Source of the DNA: Eledone cirrhosa
Lineage: Eukaryota; Mollusca; Cephalopoda; Octopoda; Eledonidae
Direction of reading: 5' to 3'
Length of the DNA: 64,000 nt
NCBI GenBank assembly: GCA_964016885.1
Contig: OZ024741.1
Span: 36,334,923-36,398,922 of the forward strand
Under the pieces are notes generated by a model, which saw nothing but the letters and a program-made list of their open reading frames with translations, ran no database searches and was not told where the DNA came from. A program made the position numbers and the translations under genes. Below are positions 28,736-40,133 of the stretch, in pieces; position 1 is the first letter of the stretch, and every line of letters begins with the position of its first letter.

Positions 28736-29492
28736 ACACTTCTACGAAATGTAATGTAAAAATACCATTTTCTTCTTGTCTCCCCACCCTTCGGTTCATT
28801 CAACCATATATCTGTATAATCGCCCAGAATCCAATCCTACTTTCTCAATGCTATTCTATAATTCTGTCAGGCTGTTCTAAATAATCTTGTGTATTTTAAA
28901 ATCCCAGTATATCGCTTGTTACTGTTATATGCTTTATTTAAAACCTTCTCCTCGCTTAATCTTAATTTTGGCCGAAATTTTCCAGGATTCATAAAAATGG
29001 CCTCCCTAGTCCCTCTAAATCTCTGTCCCCCCCCCCCCTCTTTATCACATACGCGCCTGTTGGTCTCTCTCTCTCTCACTCGATCACTCCCTACTCGCAC
29101 CAAATATAAATAAACCTGTTACGAGGTACAAATCTCAGAATTTGTCAACTCTTATTAATGGTCAGTCCACTTCTACGAAATGTAATGTAAAAATACCATT
29201 TTCTTCTTGACTCCTCACCCTTCGATTCATTCATCCATATATCTGTATAATCGCCCAGAATCCAATCCTACTTTCTCAATGCTATTCTATAATTCTGTCT
29301 GGTTGGTCTAAATAATCTTGTGTATTTTAAAATCCCAGTATATCGCTTGTTACTGTTATATGCTTTATTTAAAACCTTCTCCTTGCTAACTACCTCATAC
29401 CCCTCCAACCCGCCCCCACTCTCCACCATTATTATTTGGACCAATCATAAGTCAGCGGCCTATGCTATCACTTCTCCTGGTTGCTTTTCGAT
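28736..29492 (+). promoter_or_regulatory. LINE-B 5' UTR, duplicated monomer
   Basis: CACTTCTACGAAATGTAATG, AAAAATACCATTTTCTTCTTG starts both a first unit (28736-28957) and a second (29165 on). Between them is a ~208 bp insert with a C12 run, CTCTCTCTCT and a CAAATATAAATAAACC motif. Only the second unit continues into CATACCCCTCC and the ORF. In LINEs the internal promoter lies in the 5' UTR; promoter function here is inference. Confidence 0.55.
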
Positions 29493-32400
29493 ATGATGGA
29501 TGGACTAAGGAATTCTGGAGAGTCTGAAGAATCTGGACACTCAGAGACAATGCCAAAGATAACGACAAATTCACCTCATGCTGCCGGACGAAAGGGCAAG
29601 GACTCCTCTTTGTTTCGGCCGCGGATAGCCAACATAACCCAACCCCACCCCCCTCACCGCGCCCACCCACCAAACGCAATCCAAAACTTCAGAGTTGGTA
29701 CCATGAATGTAGGCACATTAAAAGTTCGTTCTAACGAGGTTGTAGAAATGCTTGAACGTAAGGAGGTTGATGTTTGTTGTATCCAAGAGACCAGGTGGAG
29801 GGGCGGGTCTGCTAGATTCATTGTGGGTAAAAAACGATGCTATAAGCTTTTCTGGGTGGGAAATGACAATGGGCTGGGTGGGTTAGGAATCATGGTAGCA
29901 GAAAAATGGGTGGATAAGATAATAGACGTTAATAGAGTGAACGACAGAATAATTAAAATAAGACTTGTTCTAAATAGAACTACTGTGACAGTAATATCTG
30001 CGTACGCACCCCAATCCGGACTGCCTGGCGCTATAAAAGACAGATTCTATGAGACACTGATGCTCACTACCTCCCAAATAACCGACAGTGACTATATAAT
30101 TATTGCTGGCGACCTAAATGGTCACGTTGGACAACATTGTGACAGCTATGACAGAATCCATGGAGGCTGTGGGTTCGGTACTAGAAATGAGGAAGGCTCC
30201 AGAATCCTGGAATTCTGTGACGCAAATAACCTAACTATCTGTAACACTAACTTCAAAAAGCGAGACAATCACTTGATCACCTACAGATCAGGGGAACATA
30301 CCAGCCAGGTAGATTATATCCTTATCAGAAGACGTGACAGAGTGTCTGTTGTAAATACTAAATCCCTCCCCCATGAAGAATGCACTTCTCAACATAGACT
30401 CATAATTAGCGACCTCATAGTCAGGACGAGACGTTCTCGACAACAGAAGAGGACTATCCTCAGGAGAAAAATATGGAAGCTAAAGGACCCCACAACCAGT
30501 AATACATTTAAAAGCATATTGCTTGATGCTTTCGACAGTAAGGAAGAGCAATTAGAGTCGTACAATATAGAGGAACAGTGGGAATTCCTGAAAGCAAACC
30601 TGCTGATGGCGACAGATGAAGTCTGCGGCTGGAGCAGGCCTATAGGCAGGAGGAGAGTAACGTGGTGGTGGAACAGTAAGGTGGAGGAGTCAATTAAGGC
30701 CAAAAAGCAGGCTTGGAAAGTATGGCGGGATGGGGGAAGTAGAGAAGACTATCAAGTGGCCAGGAGGGAAGCTATGAGACAAGTGTACTTCGCAAGAAGG
30801 GAAGCAGAGGAAAGAAAGTTCAAGCATGTTCTACAACGCGAGGACCAAAAACGTGAAGTGTTCAGGATTGCTAGGCAATGTGTCAAGAAAAACCGTGATA
30901 TTGTCGTGGAGAAGTGTGTCCTTAATGATGATGGTGTACTTGCCATCACTGACGCTGATAAGAAGGTAGCTTGGAAGTGTCACTACTAAAGGCTACTAAA
31001 TGAGGAGAATAAATGGGAGAAAGACAGTCTCCCCCACATCAATCCAATAGAACGACCAGCAGTGCTAGTTGAAGGTAGTATAATAAGAAAGGAAATCAAA
31101 GATATGAATACGGGTAAGGCGGCTGGGCCTTCGGAAATAGTTGCTGAAATGCTGAAAGCATCTGGAACGGTGGGACACACTATGGTCACCCGGATAGTAA
31201 ACCAAGTCATACAGAATCGGGTTGTGCCGAAGGACTGGCGTAGCAGCATCATCATTAACTGCTACAAGGGTAAAGGGGTTGCCCTAGATATGGGTAACTA
31301 TAGAGGCATTAAATTAATCGACCAGGTCATGAAGGTCACAGAAAAAGTAATAGCGCAACTAATCAGAGAGAGAATTGATCTAGATGAAATGCAGTTCGGG
31401 TTTGTGTCAGGTAAAAGTACCACAGATGCTCTTTTCATTGTACGACAACTACAGGAGAAGTACCTAGCTAAAAGTAAACCCCTCTACTTAGCTTTTATCG
31501 ACTTGGAGAAAGCCTTTGACAGAGTCCCCCGTTCCATTATCTGGTGGGCTCTTAGAAAACTAGGTGTTGAGGAATGGCTTGTGAGAGCTATACAAGCCAT
31601 GTATAAAGAAACAGTCAGCAAGGTTAGAATTAACAATGAATATAGTGAAGAGTTTAGCGTAAAAGTTGGTGTTCATCAGGGTTCCGTTCTTAGCCCCCTA
31701 CTATTTATTATTGCCCTTCAGGCTATAACAGTGGAGTTCAAGACCGGCTGCCCATGGGAACTCCTATACGCAGATGATCTAACGCTCATAGCTGAATCAA
31801 TGGCTGAACCAGAGAAGAAATTCCAAACAAGGAAGCATGGCCTAGAATCAAAAGGCCTTAAAATTAACCTGTCTAAGACTAAGGTTCTAGTTTGTAGGAA
31901 GGAAAATAGGGCACCGGTCCCATCCGGGAAATGGCCATGCTCAGTGTGTAGGAAAGAAGTAGGCAGAAACTCCATTTTATGTCCCAAATGCAATGTATGG
32001 GTGCATAAAAGATGTAGTGGGATCACGGGTAAGCTAACTAAGAATATAGATTTTATATGTGGCCGGTTTTCTGGTGCAATAAGTAGCAGCAAGTGCCCAC
32101 AGAATACTAGCTCATTCCATTGCACAGAGGGTTCTATAGAAATAGTGGACACCTTACGTTACTTGGGTGACAAAATCAGCAGTGGTGGAGGGTGCTCTGA
32201 AAGTACAGTAGCTAGAGTCAGAACTGGATGGAAAAAGTTCAGAGAGCTTATACCACTATTAGCCGCTAAAGGGTTCTCTCTAAAAATGAAAGGCAGGCTG
32301 TATGATGCCTGCATACGAACAGCAATGTTACATGGCAGTGAGACCTGGGCATTGTGTGCAGAGGATATACGCAGACTGGAGAGGAACGAAGCTTGCATGC

Positions 32401-32726
32401 TCCGCTGGATGTGTAATAGTAATATACGTGAACGGCAAAGCATAAACGAACTAAGGGAAAAATTAGGAATAAGAGGGATCAGATGCTGTTTACTCGAGAG
32501 AAGACTACGTTGGTACGGTCACGTGATGCGCATGAAAGACGACAGCTGTATAAAAATAAAGTGCAGGGCGATAAAAATAGACGGTAGCCACGGAGTAGGC
32601 AGACACAGAAAAACCTGGGACGACTTGATAAATTCCGACCTCACACACTTACACCTCTCCAAGACAATGTCACTGGACCGAGATCTTTGGCTCTACACAG
32701 TAATAGAGAAGACCCGCCTTACTTAA
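29493..32726 (+). pseudogene. LINE-B ORF: endonuclease, RT, PHD-like finger (one in-frame stop)
   Basis: About 1,077 codons in one frame from the first ATG at 29493. Residues ~66-305 are an endonuclease/exonuclease/phosphatase domain: FRVGTMNVGTL, CIQETRW, YAPQSG, AGDLNGHVGQ, VDYILIRRRD, SQHRLIISD. RT follows with motif A FIDLEKAFDRVP (~667), GVHQGSVLSPLLF and YADD (~758). A PHD-like finger sits at ~815-862 (CSVC..C..C..H..C..C) and GRHRKTWDD at ~1035. The only break is TAA at 30987-30989 within HY*RLLNEEN; LINE-A has Asp there. In this copy the second finger Cys pair is also damaged (CGRFSG instead of CGRCSG). The protein nicks DNA and reverse transcribes the element RNA in place. Recent but inactive. 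Confidence 0.93.
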
Positions 32727-33109
32727 ATACAAAGTGAAACCTACCACAGTCAGTAGGCACCTCTAACAAAAATACACCCCCGTCCCACTACCCCCACCTC
32801 ATCCACACCATCCCTTTCAATGTAAAGTTATGTTGGTACCACAACATCCAGTCCAAAACAAATGAGGTTGTGTAGGTGTCACGACAAAAAAACACACAGT
32901 CCACGCTGTAATGTGGCCGTGTAGGTAACACGGTAAAAACCTCCCAGTTCACACTGTAAACGTGGTTGGTGTTAGGAAGGGCATCCAGCCGTAGAAAACC
33001 CGCCAGACAGTCCTATGCGAGCAAGACATTCACTCTTGCCTCAAGTGGGAAAACTCCCGTCCAAACCCATGCAAGCGTGGAAGATGGACGTTAAACGATG
33101 ACGATGATA

Positions 33110-33287
33110 TACATACATACACACATATACATATATACAAATACACATATACATGCATATATATATACATATATATACATGCATATATATATATATATAC
33201 ATATACAATATGTATAGGATTCCTTTCCCTTTGAGCACATAATTTACAGGGAATAATGCGACTCTATGGCTCCGTTAATTTATCTTC

Positions 33288-33318
<31 letters not shown>

Positions 33319-33491
33319 CATATATATACATACACACATATATATGCATACACACACACATATATATATATACATACACACACACATATGCATACACACA
33401 TATATATACATACACACATATATACATACACACACACATATATATAGATATACATACATATATATACATATATATAGATTCATACATACAT

Positions 33492-33524
<33 letters not shown>

Positions 33525-33540
33525 AAATATTAAAAAAATA
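33110..33540. repeat. TA/CA microsatellite cluster after the LINE-B tail
   Basis: ACATATATAC, CACACACATA and TATATATA mixtures interrupted by ~70 bp of ordinary sequence (33210-33285). Frames here (YIYIYI, THIHTHTH) are artefacts. Confidence 0.95.
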
Positions 33541-34735
33541 ATGAATAAAACAGTTCCTTATATTAAACAAAAAAAGTTCATTATTTAACGATCGTTTCTA
33601 GGATATATATGTGTTAGAATTGGCATGCATATTCAACAGATCTATGTACAAAATTATACAAAATTATACAAACTATCAAAATTAAATATACATACCAAAC
33701 ACATATATATGCCGTCTTCAGAAATAATATATATATATATATAAACTACTTGACGAGGAGCATTCTAGTTGTTCAATAAACTGATTGAATAATACAAACG
33801 ATGTTTTAATATACAGATTCATTATTTGTGTATATATAATATATACAAAGCATATAAATAAATTTACAGTAGAATAACATAGCAAATATGTTTTAAATAT
33901 ATACATAAATAACATTACAAATGCTTAAATAACATTATAAATTGCTCGCGATTCTTTCAGAAGGATATATTCCTTTAATGTTGCAATATTAAAGAAAATA
34001 TACGTATATATATATACATATATTTATTCAACTAAGGAAAGCTGGTTGATTGAAAATCTGCCGACTTTCATAAGAGATGACAAACACTCAACAGTTTATG
34101 TTTATCCGGAGTTTTATTATAATAATTGTTTCTACTGTGGCACAAGGCCAGCAATTACTCAGTGTATTACTGGTACTTACAATGTAAATTTTCAAATGTA
34201 TTACAGAGCCGATATACAAAGTATAAAACAATAAAATCTTAGTTTAATACAATTGCTGATCATTTTTTTTTTACATACATATATATATATATATATAGAT
34301 ACATACATATATATGCATTGTCGAGGCTTCCAAACGACTTAAAGATATTTACTTATTCTTCCACAATGCTTCAAGCAAACTTCAATACTCTCTTATATAT
34401 ATATATATATATACAATATATATTAATAAATGGAAACTATATTTATAAAACCATATTTATTTTATATATATTTTAAGGGCCACCGCTTTCATCAGATAAA
34501 ATACATATATATACATACATACACACATATATATATGTATGTATGAAACTTAATTATTCGGGTAATGCGACTCCTGTAACGTTTTTAATAATTATTTGAT
34601 ATTACTTACCTTCTTATCTTTTGCTTTTATTGTTTTATTTTTCTCCTGTGTTTGTTGACATTTGCGTTTATTCCCTGGAGAAAAATGGCGCCAAACTTTT
34701 CCCTTTGAAAGAATAATGTGATAGTGTTCACGTGA
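33541..34735. other. AT-rich DNA with short AT/CA microsatellites; no gene seen
   Basis: Contains a minus-strand SINE fragment at 34119-34182 (TTGTTTCTACTGTGGCACAAGG), TA/CA repeats near 34010, 34280, 34395 and 34505, and a Penelope-like phrase on the minus strand at 34473-34500 (CTGATGAAAGCGGTGGCCCT). No supported coding region. Confidence 0.6.
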
Positions 34736-34737
34736 TA

Positions 34738-34905
34738 TATAGCTGTCAGTCGTGAAAGCAGGCGAAGGTGTCGTCATTCGTCATCGTTTATTTCCGTATT
34801 ACTACCACCAAGTAACTCAACTTACGCGTTGTAGTAATACGGAAATAAACGATGTTTTGCTTTCATCGGCTGCTTTCGACTGACAGCTAATAGCGTTGTA
34901 GTGCC
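34738..34905. mobile_element. Hairpin MITE with Merlin-type end, next to the minisatellite
   Basis: Left arm ATAGCTGTCAGTCGTGAAAGC..CATCGTTTATTTCCGTATTACTAC and right arm GTAGTAATACGGAAATAAACGATG..GACTGACAGCTAATAGCGTTGTAGTGCC are imperfect inverted repeats with a short loop. The right end is the exact complement of the GGCACTACAACGCTATTAGC terminus at 9602. It ends where the A-rich minisatellite starts. Confidence 0.75.
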
Positions 34906-35112
34906 AAAACAGCAAACTAAAAACAGCAAACTAAAAGCAACACACCAAAAACAGCAAACTAAAAGTAACACACCAAAAACAGCAAACTAAAAGCAACACA
35001 CCAAAAACAGCAAACTAAAAGTAACACACCAAAAACAGCAAACTAAAAGCAACACACCAAAAACAGCAAATTAAAAGCAACACACCAAAAATAGGAAACT
35101 AAAAGCAACACA

Positions 35113-35114
<2 letters not shown>
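34906..35114. repeat. A-rich minisatellite, left part
   Basis: AAAACAGCAAACTAAAAGCAACACACC units as at 8412-9600, stopped by a LINE-A insertion. Confidence 0.95.
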
Positions 35115-35146
<32 letters not shown>

Positions 35147-37056
35147 CCGTTTTACGTCCGTTCTTCCACGCTAGCATGGGTTAGACGGGTTGTCCTGTTG
35201 TGGGCAGTGTCTGGTCGGCTGACCATGCCTTGCTCATACAGGAACTGATTTGGCTTGATTTCTACAATTGGATGCCCTTCCTAACACCAACCTCATTTAC
35301 AGTGAGTGCTGGGTGCTTTTTCGTGGCGCCTACACGTCCACTTTACAGTGTGGGCTGGGTGCTTTTTTGCCATGGCACCTCCACGACCACCTTGCAGTGG
35401 GAGGGTGTGGGGGCATATTGTCTATATGCTTCAGCTTGTACCCATGGGAGGTCGGGTACTCTGTATTACTGCGTGACGCCAGAGGTCACGGTCGTGTGTC
35501 ATCGCCTTTGAGAGGTGTAATTGGGTAAGGTCGGCTTTTATCACCTCATCCCAGGTCATCTTGGGTCTCCCCACCTCCGCGGTTTCCATCGACTTCTAGT
35601 GCCCTGCACCTTTTTATGCAGCTGTCATCCTTCATACGCATCACATGTCCATACCAACGCAACTGCCTCTCCTGCACACAGCATTTGATTCCTCTTATGC
35701 TCAGTCTCTCTCTCAATTCATTTATGCTTTGTTGTTCACGTATATTACTGTTACACATCCATCGGAGCATGCAGGCTTCATTTCTCTCTAATCTACGTAA
35801 GTCTTCCACCTTCAGCGCCCAGGTCTCACTACCATGTAACATTGCTGTTCGGATACACGCATTATACAGTCTGCCTTTCATTTTAAGGGAGAAGCCTTTT
35901 GCAACTAGCAGTGGCAGTAGTTCCCTGAACTTCTTCCATTCCGTTCTTACCCTAGTTATTGTACTTTCTGAACACCCACCTCCGCTGCTAATTCGGTCAC
36001 CTAGGTAGCAGAAGCTGTCTCCTGTCTCTACAGAGCCCTCCCAGAGATTGGTGGTGCTTGTTTCCTGTGGCTGTTTGCTGCTTGCTGTCCCAGTACAGCT
36101 GCTGCATGTGAAACCTACATTCTTAATTAAGCTTCCTGAGATCCCGCTACATCTCTTGTGTACCCATTGTTTGTATTTGGGGCAGAGAATGGAGTTCCTA
36201 CCTACACCTTTCCAACATACTGAGCAAGGCCATTTCCCTGAGGGGATCTGGGTTCTGTTTTCTCGTCTACTTACAAGGACCTTAGTCTTTGTCATGTTGA
36301 CTTTGAGACCCTTTCTTTCTAGTCCCTGCTTCCAAATTTGGAATTTCTTCTCTAGTTCTACCATAGATTCCACTATAAGTGCGAGGTCATCAGCATACAG
36401 GAGTTCCCATGGGCATCCGGTCTTAAACTCCTCCGTTATTGCCTGCAGGACTATGATGAACAGGAGTGGGCTAAGAACAGAGCCCTGGTGAACCCCAACC
36501 TGTACGCTAAATTCCTCACTATACTCATTGCTAATCCTAACTTTGCTGACTGCTTTCACAAGCCATTCATCTACTCCTAGTTTTCTAAGAGCCCACCAGA
36601 TTACAGCACGTGGAACTCTGTCAAAGGCTTTCTCGAGATCGACGAATGCCAGGTAGAGTGGCTTACTTTTAGCTAGGTACTTTTCCTGTAACTGCCTCAC
36701 AAGGAAGAGGGCATCAGTGGTGCCTCTTCCTGGTACAAACCCAAATTGCATCTCATCTAGTTTCACCCGGTCCCTAATCAACTGTGCTATAACTCTTTCT
36801 GTTACTTTCATGACCTGGTCCATCAGCTTTATACCTCTATAGTTTCCTCTATCGAGTGTATCACCTTTACCTTTGTAGCAGTTAACAATGATGCTACTAC
36901 ACCAATCTTTTGGTATGACACCTTCTAGTATTACCTGGTTAACAATACGTATGGTTATAGTGTGACCTACAGACCCAGATGCCTTCAGCATCTCGGCAGC
37001 TATACCCGATGGACCGGTTGCCTTCCCCATCTTCATATCTTTGATTGCCTTACTTT
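35115..37056 (-). mobile_element. LINE-A inserted in the minisatellite
   Basis: (ATC)n tail at 35115-35145, the LINE-A 3' UTR, then coding sequence ending at ~37056 (TTGATTGCCTTACTTTACTAC). The same minisatellite resumes directly (AAAAATAGCAAACT). 5'-truncated inside the RT N-terminal region. It is about 95% or more similar by eye to the 1.4-3.9 kb copy. Confidence 0.92.
35546..37036 (-). pseudogene. LINE-A reverse transcriptase, truncated
   Basis: A 496-codon frame from MKMGKATGPSGIAAEM through RT motifs FVDLEKAFDRVP, GVHQGSVLSPLLF and LLYADDLALIVES, a PHD-like finger (CSVCWKGVGRNSILCP, C, KQWVHKRC) and the C-terminal SETWALKVEDLRRL. Compared with the 1.7-3.7 kb copy it has an in-frame loss of eight residues between motifs A and B (QAMYRGAV absent after VKAV), Cys-to-Tyr in the finger (CPKYKQW), and one extra C near 35575. 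That extra base shifts the frame before GRPKKTW, so the end reads GGGETQDDLG. The N-terminal half and the endonuclease are missing, so it is inactive. Confidence 0.9.
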
Positions 37057-37610
37057 ACTACTTAAAAATAGCAAACTAAAAACAGCACATTAAAAACAGC
37101 AAACTAAAAACAGCACACCGAAAACAGCACATTAAAAACAGCTCATTAAAAACAGCAAACTAAAAGCAGCACACTGAAAACAGCACATTGAAAACAGTAG
37201 AGTGAAAGCAACATACCGAAAACAGCACATTGAAAACAACAAACTAAAACCAGCATGATAAAAACAGCACATTAAAAATAGCAAAATAAAAGCAGCACAT
37301 TAAAAATAGCAAACTAAAAGCAACACACCAAAAACAGAAAACTAAAAGCAACACACCAAAAACAGCAAACTAAGAGCAACACTCCTAAAACAGCAAACTA
37401 AAAGCAACACACCAAAAACAGCACATTAAAAATCGCTCATTAAAAAACAGCAAACTAAAAGCAGCACATTAAAAACAGCAAACTAAAAATAACATTAAAA
37501 ACAGCACATTAAAAACAGCACATTATAAACAACAATTTAAAAACAATATACTAAAAACAGCATACTACAACATGCACACAAAAGCCTGTACAATGAACAA
37601 TGCACTAAAA
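37057..37610. repeat. A-rich minisatellite, right part
   Basis: Continues the array with the same GTAGAGTGAAAGCAACATACC block as 8.4-9.6 kb, then decays (AACAATATACTAAAAACAGC) by 37610. Confidence 0.93.
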
Positions 37611-37691
37611 ATATCACAGTAAAGCCTATACAATAGAAACAGCATATTAAACACATTAAATCACATACTTACTCTTTATCATATCTGATAC

Positions 37692-37880
37692 AATAATAAT
37701 TATTTCTACTTTTGGCACAAGACCAGCAGTTATCCCAGTATATTACTGGTACTTTATTTTATCGACCCCGTAAGGATGAAAGGCAAAGTTAACCTCAGCG
37801 GGATTTGAACTCAGACCATAAAGGGCCGTAACTCTTTGCTGCAAAGCCTGGCATCCGGTCCTCTACCGATACTGTGAATC
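37692..37880 (-). mobile_element. tRNA-derived SINE, full length
   Basis: Minus-strand element: the plus strand shows TATTTCTACTTTTGGCACAAG, ATTACTGGTACTTTATTTTATC, GTAAGGATGAAAGGCAAAG, GCGGGATTTGAACTC (B box complement) and CTCTACCGATACTG (A-box side). About 185 bp, head to tail. Confidence 0.92.
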
Positions 37881-38032
37881 CACCGAGATGCTTCTTCTTT
37901 CTGTGAATTTCTGGTAAGAAACTGTGATGTCAACCCAATTGTTACAAACGAATGAGGGTCCCACCGATCGCCAGTTGGGCAAGATCAGGACGAGGCTTTC
38001 ACTCGGTGGCAACAAAAGGAATAGTTCTCATT

Positions 38033-38063
<31 letters not shown>

Positions 38064-38284
38064 CCTTATCTCATCTGATTTGTATATCTTCCTGTAGAAA
38101 GTGATTGAAACAAATTATGAATTAAAGTATAGGGAAGGACCTCTCCACTTCACTTCATTTCACTTTTCTGTTGATCCTCCAGTATCATGGGGTGGGGCTG
38201 GGACATTATCTATGCAGTATATCTCGGGTAAACATTGTCTGGTAGAGCCCATCCATCTACTGGAAGTAAAATACCATGATGGAT
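37881..38284. other. No gene seen; (CT)n at 38034-38056
   Basis: Ordinary sequence with a short CT microsatellite and TTTTTTTTTCC. A 61-codon plus frame (38101-38286) has no recognisable motif. Confidence 0.5.
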
Positions 38285-38425
38285 AAGTATGAATAATGGA
38301 AATTTATATAGAGTTCTACATCTACTGATGAGGAAACTTATATAGAGTTTTACATCTGCTGAAGAGGATAGTTTCAGTGAAAGAGTTGATGTTTCAGGTA
38401 GAATTATCTCCATTGCAGAGTATCT
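38285..38425 (+). repeat. Dispersed repeat R1, copy 1
   Basis: AGAGTTCTACATCTACTGATGAGG, TTTACATCTGCTGAAGAGG, GTTTCAGGTAGAATTATC and AGAGTATCTTTCAAT. Two further copies are at 39160-39275 and 39600-39715. Unclassified. Confidence 0.6.
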
Positions 38426-38554
38426 TTCAATTTTAGGCAGGCTAACAGAAAAGATAGACTGTGACAGAAGTACAGGGATAGTTGATAGTAAGAGCAGCAG
38501 TTAAATAAGCCTTTTCAAATCCAGGAAAAGCTTCATACAAGTAGTTGATAGCTT

Positions 38555-39130
38555 CTGTTGCCTAGGTAACTAAATTAGCAGTCGGGAAGAGGTTGTTCTA
38601 AAAGTAATTGGAATAAAAACAGGATTGCAAAAATTTAGGGAGCTACTACCCCTGTTGGGAACATCTCTCTGAGCAAATGGTAGATTGTGTGATGCCAGTT
38701 TGAAAAGTGTGGTGTTGCATGTTAGTAAAACATAGGTGGTGAATGCAAAGGATATATGAAGACTCAAGAGAAAGGAATCAAGCATGCTCCATTGGATGTG
38801 TAATGTTAGTGTGAATGAACAATGAAGCACAGATGAGCTGAAAGAAAAACTAGGCATGAGAGGAATCAGATGTAAGATTCAGGAAAGAAGGTTGCACTGG
38901 TACAGACACGTGATGTGTACGGATGATGATAGTTGGATGAAGAATTGCCAGGAAGCCGTGGAAAAGAAAGACCAAAAAAGATATAAACAGAAGCAATGAG
39001 CATTGATATGAAGACACTGAACCCCACAAAAAAAGATGACAAAGGAAAGAACCAAGTTAAGAGATGCTGTAATTGAGAGGTCTCATCTAATCCATGTGAA
39101 CATGGGTAAAAAGGATATAAAAATGATGAT
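38555..39130 (+). pseudogene. Old RTE-like LINE fragment (C-terminal region)
   Basis: Across several frames: TGCCTAGGTAACTAAATTAGCAG (YLGN.IS), AGGGAGCTACTACCCCTG (RELLPL), AATGGTAGATTGTGTGATGCC (GRLCDA), CTCCATTGGATGTGTAAT (LHWMCN) and AGACACGTGATG (RHVM), ending with AAAATGATGATGAT. It follows the LINE-A/B order but is far more diverged than other copies, so it is an older insertion. Confidence 0.75.
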
Positions 39131-39810
39131 GATAACAGTGGATAAATATATGATTAATGGATTTTTCTAGAGTTCTACAACTGCTGAAGAGGATTAGCAC
39201 AGCCTCAACCAAAGGTTTTAAGTTTCAGATAAAATCACTAAGACTGCACTGCAATGTATCTTTCAATATCAAATCACTACTTGAGTAAAACTACTGACCT
39301 TTTGGATATGCTTAGGGCCAGCATCTTACATATGTTTCTGTACTCTACTGAGTTTATTTTATCATAGCACCAGTACTAGAGAGGTTACTATGTCTTTGAC
39401 ACAGCTGAAAAGGCATCCTGGGTCGTTTGTAATAGTTTTTTTTCTTTTTGTTATAACTGGGTGTCCTCCCTGAATCTCTTTCAGAGTTAGGTTAAGGATA
39501 CCCATGACAGTGGAACACTCCACCACATACATGTTATTTTCACAAGTAGGTCATTCCATTGAGCAAACAACTGGAACATGCATAAGTGAACCAGCAGAGG
39601 TTTAACAGCAGCACATAAGATTTCTACAACTGCTGAGAGTCTCAGCTAAACTATTAATATTTCAAATACACTCACTGACCCCACAATGTATCTTTCGATT
39701 CTGGTTGAGTGATTAATAAGTTTGCTTTGTTTTATGTAATTACTGTTTTAGTCATAAAGCTTAAACAATGTCAAAAGGGGTTGGAAAGACTCTTTAGCTA
39801 TGTCATTGAC
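39131..39810. repeat. Dispersed repeat R1, copies 2 and 3, in unrecognised DNA
   Basis: Copy 2 (39160-39275): AGAGTTCTACAACTGCTGAAG, AGTTTCAGATAAAATCACT, GCAATGTATCTTTCAATATC. Copy 3 (39600-39715): TTTCTACAACTGCTGAGAG, CACAATGTATCTTTCGATTC. Between them are diverged LINE-tail-like words (CTGGGTGTCCTCCCTG). No coding region. Confidence 0.55.
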
Positions 39811-39814
39811 ATAG

Positions 39815-40130
39815 TAATTTCCTAGTGCTGATGTCAGGATAAAAATCACTCAGTACACTCTGCAGCTGGTATTAAGATGGGCATCCAGCTGTAAAAGCCA
39901 ATTGAAACAACAGGGCACCTCCCTAGTGCCATGGTAAAATATATCCAGTACACTATAAAGTGGTTGGCATTAGGAAGAACATTCAGCTGTAGAAACTGTG
40001 CCAAAACTGGAATTATGTAAAGAAGACATGGACCCTGGCTCATCTTGAAGGACCATAACTCTGATTAAATACTGGCCTCATCTGTGACATTCTATCCAAC
40101 CCATGCCAGCATAGAAAACATGTTAAATGA
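39815..40130 (+). mobile_element. Old LINE 3' UTR fragment
   Basis: GGGCATCCAGCTGTAAAAGCC, GTTGGCATTAGGAAGAAC, CATTCAGCTGTAGAAACTG and CCAACCCATGCCAGCATAGAA, then AAATGATGAT. This is the standard LINE-A/B tail order, diverged. Confidence 0.75.
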
Positions 40131-40133
40131 TGA

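Larger units (their letters stand above)
28736..33109 (+). mobile_element. LINE-B, near-full-length RTE-like LINE
   Basis: Contains a 5' UTR with a partial tandem duplication (28736-28957 repeated at 29165-29390), an ORF with endonuclease, RT, PHD-like finger and C-terminal domain, a ~380 bp 3' UTR with CACTGTAAACGTGGTTGGTG and CTCAAGTGGGAAAACTCCCG, and a (GAT)n-like tail ending at 33109. It is the longest LINE in the window and the reference for the other LINE-B fragments. Confidence 0.92.

Noticed and set aside
31938..32080. Host PHD-finger chromatin gene
   Set aside because: The finger is in frame within the LINE ORF in every copy, so it belongs to the element.
34473..34500. Hammerhead ribozyme (CTGATGA on minus strand)
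   Set aside because: CTGATGA is present but no stem II followed by GAAA; kept only as a Penelope-like phrase.
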